From Liopterus haemorrhoidalis (lineage: Eukaryota; Arthropoda; Insecta; Coleoptera; Dytiscidae): DNA of 64,000 nucleotides. The stretch is from positions 18,471,607-18,535,606 of the forward strand of contig OZ020623.1 in NCBI GenBank assembly GCA_963971575.1. The letters run 5' to 3'. The position numbers were made by a program, and so were the translations under genes. The notes beneath the pieces are model-generated. The model saw only the letters and a program-made list of their open reading frames with translations. It was not told the origin of the DNA and did no database searches. Positions 1-11,340 of the stretch are shown in pieces. Within the stretch, counting starts at the first letter, position 1, and each line of letters begins with the position of its first letter.

Positions 1-1546
1 TATTCTTCGTCAAAAACCAAAATAACTGTTATGTACTTCTAAAACACCTTGCGCTTAACAAGTTTCAAGTAAAACTTGTATTTTGAAAATTCAACTATTT
101 CGTTGATATTTTATGTCAGTAACATCATTATTCTTCGTCAGAAACCAAAATAACTGTTATGTACTTCTAAAACACGTTGCGCTTAACAAGTTTTCAAGTC
201 AAACGTGAATTTTGAAAATTCAACTATTTCGTTGCTATTTTATGTCGGTAAAATCATTATTCTTCGTCAGAAACCAAAATAACTGTTATGTACTTCTTAA
301 ACACGTTGCGCTTAACAAGTTTTGAAGTAAAACGTGAATTTTGAAAATTCAACTATTTCGTTGCTATTTTATGTCAGTTACATCATTATTTTTCGTCAAA
401 AACCAAAATAACTGTTATGTACTTCTAAAACACGTTGCGCTTAACAAGTTTTCAAGTAAAACGTGAATTTTGAAAATTCAACTATTTCGTTGCTATTTTA
501 TGTCGGTAAAATCATTATTCTTCGTCAGAAACCAAAATAACTGTTATGTACTTCTAAAACACGTTGCGCTTAACAAGTTTACAAGTAAAACGTGAATTTT
601 GAAAATTCAACTATTTCGTTGCTATTTTATTTCGGTAAAATCATTATTCTTCGTCAGAAACCAAAATAACTGTTATTTACTTCTAAAACACGTTGCGCTT
701 AACAAGTTTTCAAGTAAAACGTGAATTTTGAAAATTCAACTATTTCGTTGCTATTTCATGTCAGTAACATCATTATTTTTCGTCAAAAACCAAAATAACT
801 GTTATGTACTTCTAAAACACGTTGCGCTTAAGAAGTTTCATGTAAAACTTGTATTTTGAAAATTCAACTATTTCGTTGATATTTTATGTCAGTTACAGCA
901 TTATTCTTCGTCAGAAACCAAAATAAGTGTTATGTACTTCTAAAACACGTTGCGCTTAACAAGTTTTCAAGTAAAACGTGAATTTTGAAAATTCAACTAT
1001 ATCGTTGCTATTTTATGTCAGTAAAATCATTATTCTTCGTCAGAAACCAAAATAAGTGTTATGTACTTCTAAACCACGTTGCGCTTAACAAGTTTTCAAG
1101 TAAAACGTGAATTTTGAAAATTCAACTATTTCGTTGCTATTTTATGTCGGTAAAATCTATATTCTTCGTCAGAAACCAAAATAACTGTTATGTACTTCTA
1201 AAACACGTAGTGCTTAACAAGTTTTCAAGTAAAACGTGAATTTTGAAAATTCAACTATTTCGTTGCTATTTTATGTCAGTAACATCATTATTCTTCGTCA
1301 GAAACCAAAATAAGTGTTATGTACTTCTAAAACACGTTGCGCTTAACAAGTTTTTATGTTAAACTTGTATTTTGAAAATTCCACTATTTCGTTGATATTT
1401 TATGTCAGTAACATCATTATTCTTCGTCAGAAACCAAAATAAGTGTTATGTACTTCTAAAACACGTTGCGCTAAACAAGTTTTCAAGTAAAACGTGAATT
1501 TTGAAAATTCAACTATTTCGTTGCTATGTTATGTCAGTAACATCAT
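1..1546 (+). repeat. 12-mer higher-order unit, first copy
   Basis: Twelve monomers totalling 1546 bp, starting with a CACCTTGCGC monomer that returns at 1547, 10053, 11341 and 12887. Distinctive members include CAAGTCAAACG (from about 196), TTTACAAG (577), GTTATTTACTTC (672), a CTTAAGAAG monomer (828), the AAATCTATATTC monomer (1152) and ACGTAGTGC (1205). The first ten monomers alone form the 1288-bp unit seen again at 10053-11340. A full copy lies at 11341-12886. Confidence 0.85.
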
Positions 1547-2500
1547 TATTCTTCGTCAAAAACCAAAATAACTGTTATGTACTTCTAAAACACCTTGCGC
1601 TTAACAAGTTTCAAGTAAAACTTGTATTTTGAAAATTCAACTATTTCGTTGATATTTTATGTCAGTAACATCATTATTCTTCGTCAGAAACCAAAATAAC
1701 TGTTATGTACTTCTAAAACACGTTGCGCTTAACAAGTTTTCAAGTCAAACGTGAATTTTGAAAATTCAACTATTTCGTTGCTATTTTATGTCGGTAAAAT
1801 CATTATTCTTCGTCAGAAACCAAAATAACTGTTATGTACTTCTTAAACACGTTGCGCTTAACAAGTTTTCAAGTAAAACGTGAATTTTGAAAATTCAACT
1901 ATTTCGTTGCTATTTTATGTCAGTAACATCATTATTCTTCGTCAGAAACCAAAATAACTGTTATGTACTTCTAAAACACGTTGCGTTTAACCAGTTTTCA
2001 AGTAAAACGTGAATTTTGAAAATTCAACTATTTCGTTGCTATTTTATGTCAGTAAAATCATTATTCTTCGTCAGAAACCAAAATAACTGTTATGTACTTC
2101 TTAAACACGTTGTGCTTAACAAGTTTTCAAGTAAAACGTGAATTTTGAAAATTCAACTATTTCGTTGATATTTTATGTCAGTAACATCATTATTCTTCGT
2201 CAGAAACCAAAATAACGGTTATGTACTTCTAAAACACGTTGCGCTTAACAAGTTTTCAAGTCAAACGTGAATTTTGAAAATTCAACTATTTCGTTGCTAT
2301 TTTATGTCGGTAAAATCATTATTCTTCGTCAGAAACCAAAATAACTGTTATGTACTTCTTAAACACGTTGCGCTTAACAAGTTTTCAAGTAAAACGTGAA
2401 TTTTGAAAATTCAACTATTTCGTTGCTATTTTATTTCGTAAAATCATTATTCTTCGTCAGAAACCAAAATAACTGTTATGTACTTGTAAACCACGTTGCG
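1547..2500 (+). repeat. Subfamily A monomers, start of second 12-mer-like unit
   Basis: It restarts with the same CACCTTGCGC and CAAGTCAAACG monomers as position 1 but departs from that unit by about 1870. It then carries its own marks: TTGCGTTTAACCAG near 1981, CACGTTGTGC near 2107, AATAACGGTT near 2212, and a one-base-shorter TTATTTCGTAAAATC junction near 2432. The same order of marks is found at 12887-13840. Confidence 0.8.
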
Positions 2501-4175
2501 TTTAACAAGTTTTCAAGTAAAACGTGAATTTTGAAAATTCAACTATTTCGTTGATATTTTATGTCAGTAACATCATTATTCTTCGTCAGAAACCAAAATA
2601 ACTGTTATGTACTTCTAAAACACGTTGCGCTTAACAAGTTTTCAAGTAAAACGTGAATTTTGAAAATTCAACTATTTCGTTGCAATTTTATGTCGGTAAA
2701 ATCATTATTCTTCGTCAGAAACCAAAATAACTGTTATGTACTTCAAAAACACGTTGCGCTTAACAAGTTTTCAATTAAAACGTGAATTTTGAAAATTCAA
2801 CTATTTCGTTGCTATTTTATTTCGGTAAAATCATTATTCTTCGTCAGAAACCAAAATAACTGTTATGTACTTGTAAAACACGTTGCGCTTAACAAGTTTT
2901 CAAGTAAAACGTGAATTTTGAAAATTCAACTATTTCGTTGCTATTTTATGTCAGTAACATCATAATTTTTCGTCAAAAACCAAAATAACTGTTATGTACT
3001 TCTAAAACACGTTGCGCTTAACAAGTTTTCAAGTAAAACGTGAATTTTGAAAATTCAACTATTTCGTTGCTATTTTATGTCGGTAAAATCATTATTCTTC
3101 GTCAGAAACCAAAATAACTGTTATGTACTTCTAAAACACGTTGCGCTTAACAAGTTTTCAAGTAAAACGTGAATTTTGAAAATTCAACTATTTCGTTGCT
3201 ATTTTATGTCAGTAACATCATTATTCTTCGTCAAAAACCAAAATAACTGTTATGTACTTCTAAAACACGTTGCGCTTAACAAGTTTCAAGTAAAACTTGT
3301 ATTTTGAAAATTCAACTATTTCGTTGATATTTTATGTCAGTTACATCATTATTCTTCGTCAGAAACCAAAATAAGTGTTATGTACTTCTAAAACACGTTG
3401 CGCTTAACAAGTTTTCAAGTAAAACGTGAATTTTTAAAATTCAACTATATCGTTGCTATTTTATGTCAGTAACATCATTATTCTTCGTCAGAAACCAAAA
3501 TAACTGTTATGTACTTCTAAAACACGTTGCGCTTAACAAGTTTTCAAGTAAAACGTGAATTTTGAAAATTCAACTATTTCGTTGATATTTTATGTCAGTA
3601 ACATCATTATTCTTCGTCAGAAACCAAAATAACTGTTATGTACTTCTAAAACACGTTGCGCTTAACAAGTTTTCAAGTAAAACGTGAATTTTGAAAATTC
3701 AACTATTTCGTTGATATTTTATGTCAGTTACATCATTATTCTTCGTCAGAAACCAAAATAACTGTTATGTACTTCTAAAACACGTTGCGCTTAACAAGTT
3801 TTCAAGTAAAACGTGAATTTTGAAAATTCAACTATTTCGTTGATATTTTATGTCAGTAACATCATTATTCTTCGTCAGAAACCAAAATAACTGTTATGTA
3901 CTTCTAAAACACGTTGCGCTTAACAAGTTTTCAAGTCAAACGTGAACTTTGAAAATTCAACTATTTCGTTGCTATTTTATGTCGGTAAAATCATTATTCT
4001 TCGTCAGAAACCAAAATAACTGTTATGTACTTCTTAAACACGTTGCGCTTAACAAGTTTTCAAGTAAAACGTGAATTTTGAAAATTCAACTATTTCGTTG
4101 CTATTTTATTTCGTAAAATCATTATTCTTCGTCAGAAACCAAAATAACTGTTATGTACTTGTAAACCACGTTGCG
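2176..4175 (+). repeat. 13-mer tandem expansion (1675 bp offset)
   Basis: The monomers at about 2176-2500 (CAAGTCAAACG, CTTCTTAAAC, TTATTTCGTAAAATC, CTTGTAAACCACG) recur in the same order at about 3851-4175, offset by 1675 bp (13 x 129 minus 2). The re-copied region at 11341-15140 contains this junction only once: 13840 corresponds both to 2500 and to 4175. So this locus carries 13 extra monomers, or the other copy lost them. Unequal crossing-over between the flanking repeats would explain either. Confidence 0.8.
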
Positions 4176-5520
4176 CTTAACAAGTTTTCAAGTAAAACGT
4201 GAATTTTGAAAATTCAACTATTTCGTTGCTATTTTATGTCAGTAACATCATTATTTTTCGTCAAAAACCAAAATAACTGTTATGTACTTCTAAAACACGT
4301 TGAACTCAACAAGTTTTCAAGTAAGACGTGAATTTTGAAAATTCAACTATTTCGTTGCTAATTTATGTCGGTAAAATCATTATTCTTCGTCAGAAACCAA
4401 AATAACTGTTATGTACTTCTAAAACACGTTGCGCTTAACAAGTTTTCAAGTAAAACGTGAATTTTGAAAATTCAACTATTTCGTTGATATTTTATGTCAG
4501 TAACATCATTATTCTTCGTCAGAAACCAAAATAACTGTTATGTACTTCTAAAACACGTTGCGCTTAACCAGTTTTCAAGTAAAACGTATATGTTGAAAGT
4601 TCAACTATTTCGTTGCTATTTTATGTCAGTAAAATCATTATTCTTCGTCAGAAACCAAAATAAGTGTTATGTACTTCTAAAACATGTTGCGCTTAACAAG
4701 TTTTCATGTAAAACTTGTATTTTGAAAATTCAACTATTTCGTTGATATTTTATGTCAGTAACATCATTATTCTTCGTCAGAAACCAAAATAAGTGTTATG
4801 TACTTCTAAAACACGTTGCGCTTAACCAGTTTTCAAGTAAAACGTGAATTTTGAAAATTCAACTATTTCGTTGCTATTTTATGTCAGTAACATCATTATT
4901 CTTCGTCAAAAACCAAAATAACTGTTATGTACTTCTAAAACACGTTGCGCTTAACAAGTTTCAAGTAAAACTTGTATTTTGAAAATTCAACTATTTCGTT
5001 GATATTTTATGTCAGTTACATCATTATTCTTCGTCAGAAACCAAAATAAGTGTTATGTACTTCTAAAACACGTTGCGCTTAACAAGTTTTCAAGTAAAAC
5101 GTGAATTTTGAAAATTCAACTATATCGTTGCTATTTTATGTCAGTAAAATCATTATTCTTCGTCAGAAACCAAAATAAGTGTTATGTACTTCTTAAACAC
5201 GTTGCGCTTAACAAGTTTTCAAGTAAAACGTGAATTTTGAAAATTCAACTATTTCGTTGCTATTTTATTTCGTAAAATCATTATTCTTCGTCAGAAACCA
5301 AAATAACTGTTATGTACTTCTAAAACACGTTGCGCTTAACAAGTTTTCAAGTAAAACGTGAATTTTGAAAATTCAACTATTTTGTTGCTATTTTATGTCA
5401 GTAACATCATTATTCTTCGTCAAAAACCATAATAACTGTTATGTACTTCTAAAACACGTTGCGCTTTACAAGTTTTCAAATAAAACGTGAATTTTGAAAA
5501 TTCAACTATTTCGTTGCTAT
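4176..5520 (+). repeat. Subfamily A monomers up to the B junction
   Basis: About ten A monomers, matching 13841-15140 at an offset of 9665 bp with scattered substitutions, more than between 1-2500 and its copy. It includes a TTGAACTCAAC monomer at 4302, a hairpin-forming monomer at about 4700, a short TTATTTCGTAAAATC junction at about 5266 and a GCGCTTTACAAG monomer at 5462. It ends where GTGTCATTAAC and CTTGGTC marks begin at about 5524. Confidence 0.85.
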
Positions 5521-8500
5521 TTTGTGTCATTAACAACATTTTTCTTGGTCAGAAACCAAAATTAGTGTTATGTACTTCTAAAACATGTCGCACTTAACAA
5601 GCTTTCAGGTAAAACGTGAATTTGAAAAATTAAACTATTTCGTTGCTATTTTATGTCATTAACATCATTACTCTTGGTCAGAAACCAAAATATGTGTTAT
5701 GTACTTCTAAACCATGTTGCGCTTAACCAGTTTTCAAGTAAAACGTGAATTTTAAAAAATTCAACTATTTCGTTGCTATTTTATGTCATTAACATCATTA
5801 TTCTTGGTCAGAAACCAAAATATGTGTTATGTACTTCTAAACCATGTTGCGCTTAACCAGTTTTCAAGTAAAACGTGAATTTTAAAAAATTCAACTATTT
5901 CGTTGCTATTTTATGTCATTAACATCATAATTCTTGGTCAGAAACCAAAATTAGTGTTATGTACTTCTAAAACATGTTGCGCTTAACCAGTTTTCAAGTA
6001 AAACGTGAATTTGGAAAATTCAACTATTTCGTTGCTATTTTATGTCATTAACATCATTATTCTTGGTTAGAAACCAAAATTAGTGTTATGTACTTCTAAA
6101 ACATGTTGCGCTTAACCAGTTTTCAAGTAAAACGTGAATTTGGAAAATTCAACTATTTCGTTGCTATTTTCTGTCAATAACATCATAATTCTTGGTCAGA
6201 AACCAAAATTAGTGTTATGTACTTCTAAAACATGTTGCGCTTAACCAGTTTTCAAGTAAAACGTGAATTTTAAAAATTCAACTATTTCGTTGCTATTTTA
6301 TGTCATTAACATCATTATTCTTGGTCAGAAACCAAAATTAGTGTTATGTACTTCTAAAACATGTTGCGCTTAACCAGTTTTCAAGTAAAACGTGAATTTT
6401 AAAAATTCAACTATTTCGTTGCTATTTTATGTCATTAACATCATTATTCTTGGTCAGAAACCAAAATATGTGTTATGTACTTCTAAACCATGTTGCGCTT
6501 AACCAGTTTTAAGTAAAACTTGAATTTTGAAAATTCAACTATTTCTTTGCTATTTTCTGTCAATAATATCATAATTCTTGGTCAGAAACCAAAATTAGTG
6601 TTATGTACTTCTAAAACATGTTGCGCTTAACCAGTTTTCAAGCAAAACGTGAATTTGGAAAATTCAACTATTTCGTTGCTATTTTCTTTCAATAACATCA
6701 TAATTCTTGGTCAGAAACCAAAATTAGTGTTATGTACTTCTAAAACATGTTGCGCTTAACCAGTTTTCAAGTAAAACGTGAATTTTGAAAATTCAACTAT
6801 TTCGTTGCTATTTTCTGTCAATAATATCATAATTCTTGGTCAGAAACCAAAATTAGTGTTATGTACTTCTAAAACATGTCGCACTTAACAAGCTTTCAGG
6901 TAAAAGGTGAATTTGGAAAATTCAACTATTTCGTTGCTATTTTATGTCATTAACATCATTATTCTTGGTCAGAAACCAAAATTAGTGTTATGTACTTCTA
7001 AAACATGTTGCGCTTAACCAGTTTTCAAGTAAAACGTGAATTTTGAAAATTCAACTATTTCGTTGCTATTTTCTGTCAATAACATCATAATTCTTGGTCA
7101 GAAACCAAAATTAGTGTTATGTACTTCTAAAACATGTTGCGCTTAGCCAGTTTTCAAGTTAAACGTGAATTTTGAAAATTCAACTATTTCGTTGCTATTT
7201 TCTGTCAATAATATCATAATTCTTGGTCAGAAACCAAAATTAAGGTTATGTACTTCTAAAACATGTTGCGCTTAACCAGTTTTCAAGTAAAACGTGAATT
7301 TTGAAAATTCAACTATTTCGTTGCTATTTTCTGTCAATAATATCATAATTCTTGGTCAGAAACCAAAATTAGTGTTATGTACTTCTAAAACATGTTGCGC
7401 TTAACCAGTTTTCAAGTAAAACGTGAATTTGAAAAATTCAACTATTTCGTTGCTATTTTATGTCATTAACATCATAATTCTTGGTCAGAAACCAAAATTA
7501 GTGTTATGTACTTCTAAAACATGTTGCGCTTAACCAGTTTTCAAGTAAAACGTGAATTTGGAAAATTCAACTATTTCGTTGCTATTTTATGTCATTAACA
7601 TCATTATTCTTGGTCAGAAACCAAAATTAGTGTGTTGTACTTCTAAAACATGTTGCGCTTAACCAGTTTTCAAGTAAAACGTGAATTTGAAAAATTCAAC
7701 TATTTCGTTGCTATTTTATGTCATTAACATCATTATTCTTGGTCAGAAACCAAAATTAGTGTTATGTACTTCTAAAACATGTTGCGCTTAGCCAGTTTTC
7801 AAGTTAAACGTGAATTTTGAAAATTCAACTATTTCGTTGCTATTTTCTGTCAATAATATCATAATTCTTGGTCAGAAACCAAAATTAGTGTTATGTACTT
7901 CTAAAACATGTTGCGCTTAGCCAGTCTTCAAGTTAAATGTGAATTTTGAAAATTCAACTATTTCGTTGCTATTTTCTGTCAATAATATCATAATTCTTGG
8001 TCAGAAACCAAAATTAGGGTTATGTACTTCTAAAACATGTTGCGCTTAACCAGTTTTCAAGTAAAACGTGAATTTGGAAAATTCAACTATTTCGTTGCTA
8101 TTTTATGTCATTAACATCATTATTCTTGGTCAGAAACCAAAATTAGTGTTATGTACTTCTAAAACATGTCGCACTTAACAAGTTTTCAGGTAAAACGTGA
8201 ATTTGGAAAATTCAACTATTTCGTTGCTATTTTCTGTCAATAACATCATAATTCTTGGTCAGAAACCAAAATTAGTGTTATGTACTTCTAAAACATGTTG
8301 CGCTTAGCCAGTTTTCAAGTTAAACGGGAATTTGGAAAATTCAACTATTTCGTTGCTATTTTGTGTCATTAACATCATTAATCTTGGTCAGAAACCAAAA
8401 TATGTGTTATGTGCTTCTAAACCATGTTGCGCTTAACCAGTTTTCAAGTAAAACTTGAATTTTGAAAATTCAACTTTTTCTTTGCTATTTTCTGTCAATA

Positions 8501-9524
8501 ACATAATTCTTGGTCAGAAACCAAAATTAGTGTCATGTACTTCTTAAACATGTTGCGCTTAACCAGTTTTCAAGTAAAACCTGAATTTGGAAAATTCAAC
8601 TATTTCGTTGCTATTTTCTGTCAATAACATCATAATTCTTGGTCAGGAACCAAAATTAGTGTTATGTACTTCTAAAACCTGTTGCGCTAAACCCGTTTTC
8701 AAGTAAAACTTGAATTTTGAAAATTCATCTATTGCGTTGCTATTTTGTGTCATTAACATCATTAATCTTGGTCAGAAACCAAAATATGTGTTATGTACTT
8801 CTAAACCATGTTGCGCTTAACCAGTTTTCAAGTAAAACTTGAATTTTGAAAATTCAACTTTTTCTTTGCTATTTTCTGTCAATAATATCATAATTCTTGG
8901 TCAGAAACCAAAATTAGTGTTATGTACTTCTAAAACATGTTGCGCTTAACCAGTTTTCAAGTAAAACGTGAAATTGGAAAATTCAACTATTTCGTTGCTA
9001 TTTTATGTCATTAACATCATTATTCTTCGTCAGAAACCAAAATTAGTGTTATGTACTTCTAAAACATGTTACGCTTAACAAGTATTCAGGTAAAACGTGA
9101 ATTTGGAAAATTCACGTATTTCGTTGCTATCTTGTGTCATTAACATCATTATTCTTGGTCAGAAACCAAAATTGGTGTTATGTACTTCTAAAACATGTTG
9201 CGCTTAACCAGTTTTCAAGTAAAACGTGAATTTTGAAAATTCAACTATTTCGTTGCTATTTTATGTCATTAACATCATTATTCTTGGTCAGAAACCAAAA
9301 TTAGTGTTATGTACTTCTAAAACATGTTGCGCTTAACAAGTATTCAGGTAAAACGTGAATTTTGAAAATTCAACTGTTTCGTTGCTATTTTCTGTCAATA
9401 ATATCATAATTCTTGGTCAGAAACCAAAATTAGTGTTATGTACTTCTAAAACATGTTGCACTTAACCAGTTTTCAAGTAAAACGTGAATTTTGAAAATTC
9501 AACTATTTCGTTGCTATTTTATGT
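5521..9524 (+). repeat. Divergent satellite subfamily B island
   Basis: About 31 consecutive monomers share changes not found together elsewhere in the window: CTTGGTC instead of CTTCGTC, AATTAGTG or AATATGTG, ACATGTTGC, TTAACCAG, GTCATTAACATC or GTCAATAATATC, and often GAATTTGG. The monomer remains about 129-130 bp and in phase and orientation with A. The monomers are less uniform than in A and show no clear long HOR, though neighbouring pairs such as those starting near 5671 and 5801 are nearly identical. Two of five CpG sites are lost (TTCGTC to TTGGTC, ACACG to ACATG). It may be an older layer or a block transferred from another array. Confidence 0.9.
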
Positions 9525-10052
9525 CAGTAAAATCATTATTCTTCGTCAGAAACCAAAATAAGTGTTATGTACTTCTAAACCACGTTGCGCTTAACAAGTT
9601 TTCAAGTAAAACGTGAATTTTGAAAATTCAACTATTTCGTTGCTATTTTATGTCGGTAAAATCATTATTCTTCGTCAGAAACCAAAATAACTGTTATGTA
9701 CTTCTAAAACACGTTGCGCTTAACAAGTTTTCAAGTAAAACGTGAATTTTGAAAATTCAACTATTTCGTTGCTATTTTATGTCAGTAACATCATTATTCT
9801 TCGTCAGAAACCAAAATAAGTGTTATGTACTTCTAAAACACGTTGCGCTTAACAAGTTTTTATGTTAAACTTGTATTTTGAAAATTCCACTATTTCGTTG
9901 ATATTTTATGTCAGTAACATCATTATTCTTCGTCAGAAACCAAAATAAGTGTTATGTACTTCTAAAACACGTTGCGCTAAACAAGTTTTCAAGTAAAACG
10001 TGAATTTTGAAAATTCAACTATTTCGTTGCTATTTTATGTCAGTAACATCAT
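9525..10052 (+). repeat. Return to subfamily A, copy of 1019-1546
   Basis: Just right of the B island the sequence becomes A-type again and matches 1019-1546 at an offset of 8506 bp, including the TTTTTATGTTAAACTTG monomer (1351 and 9857). It lacks the AAATCTATATTC mark of 1151, so it is a related rather than identical copy. Confidence 0.75.
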
Positions 10053-11340
10053 TATTCTTCGTCAAAAACCAAAATAACTGTTATGTACTTCTAAAACACC
10101 TTGCGCTTAACAAGTTTCAAGTAAAACTTGTATTTTGAAAATTCAACTATTTCGTTGATATTTTATGTCAGTAACATCATTATTCTTCGTCAGAAACCAA
10201 AATAACTGTTATGTACTTCTAAAACACGTTGCGCTTAACAAGTTTTCAAGTCAAACGTGAATTTTGAAAATTCAACTATTTCGTTGCTATTTTATGTCGG
10301 TAAAATCATTATTCTTCGTCAGAAACCAAAATAACTGTTATGTACTTCTTAAACACGTTGCGCTTAACAAGTTTTGAAGTAAAACGTGAATTTTGAAAAT
10401 TCAACTATTTCGTTGCTATTTTATGTCAGTAACATCATTATTTTTCGTCAAAAACCAAAATAACTGTTATGTACTTCTAAAACACGTTGCGCTTAACAAG
10501 TTTTCAAGTAAAACGTGAATTTTGAAAATTCAACTATTTCGTTGCTATTTTATGTCGGTAAAATCATTATTCTTCGTCAGAAACCAAAATAACTGTTATG
10601 TACTTCTAAAACACGTTGCGCTTAACAAGTTTACAAGTAAAACGTGAATTTTGAAAATTCAACTATTTCGTTGCTATTTTATTTCGGTAAAATCATTATT
10701 CTTCGTCAGAAACCAAAATAACTGTTATTTACTTCTAAAACACGTTGCGCTTAACAAGTTTTCAAGTAAAACGTGAATTTTGAAAATTCAACTATTTCGT
10801 TGCTATTTCATGTCAGTAACATCATTATTTTTCGTCAAAAACCAAAATAACTGTTATGTACTTCTAAAACACGTTGCGCTTAAGAAGTTTCATGTAAAAC
10901 TTGTATTTTGAAAATTCAACTATTTCGTTGATATTTTATGTCAGTTACAGCATTATTCTTCGTCAGAAACCAAAATAAGTGTTATGTACTTCTAAAACAC
11001 GTTGCGCTTAACAAGTTTTCAAGTAAAACGTGAATTTTGAAAATTCAACTATATCGTTGCTATTTTATGTCAGTAAAATCATTATTCTTCGTCAGAAACC
11101 AAAATAAGTGTTATGTACTTCTAAACCACGTTGCGCTTAACAAGTTTTCAAGTAAAACGTGAATTTTGAAAATTCAACTATTTCGTTGCTATTTTATGTC
11201 GGTAAAATCTATATTCTTCGTCAGAAACCAAAATAACTGTTATGTACTTCTAAAACACGTAGTGCTTAACAAGTTTTCAAGTAAAACGTGAATTTTGAAA
11301 ATTCAACTATTTCGTTGCTATTTTATGTCAGTAACATCAT
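10053..11340 (+). repeat. 10-mer higher-order unit (1288 bp)
   Basis: Ten monomers matching 1-1288 and 11341-12628, in tandem with the latter at exactly 1288 bp (10 x 129 minus 2). Marks in common are CACCTTGCGC, CAAGTCAAACG, TTTGAAGTAAAACG, TTTACAAG, GTTATTTACTTC, CTTAAGAAG and AAATCTATATTC. The unit is the 12-mer of position 1 without its last two monomers. Confidence 0.9.

Noticed and set aside
4494..4745. Open reading frame of 83 codons (similar one at 14159-14410)
   Set aside because: It spans two satellite monomers. The unit is 43 codons long and the usual TGA in AAAACGTGA is absent in two adjacent variant monomers (ACGTATA and ACTTGTA), so the frame stays open until the TTCGTTGATAT stop. 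The two halves of the product are the same 43-residue repeat. There is no start context, codon signature or conserved domain.
5521..9524. Subfamily B island as an inserted mobile element
   Set aside because: The island is made of the same monomer in the same phase and orientation, with no terminal repeats, target-site duplication or coding capacity.
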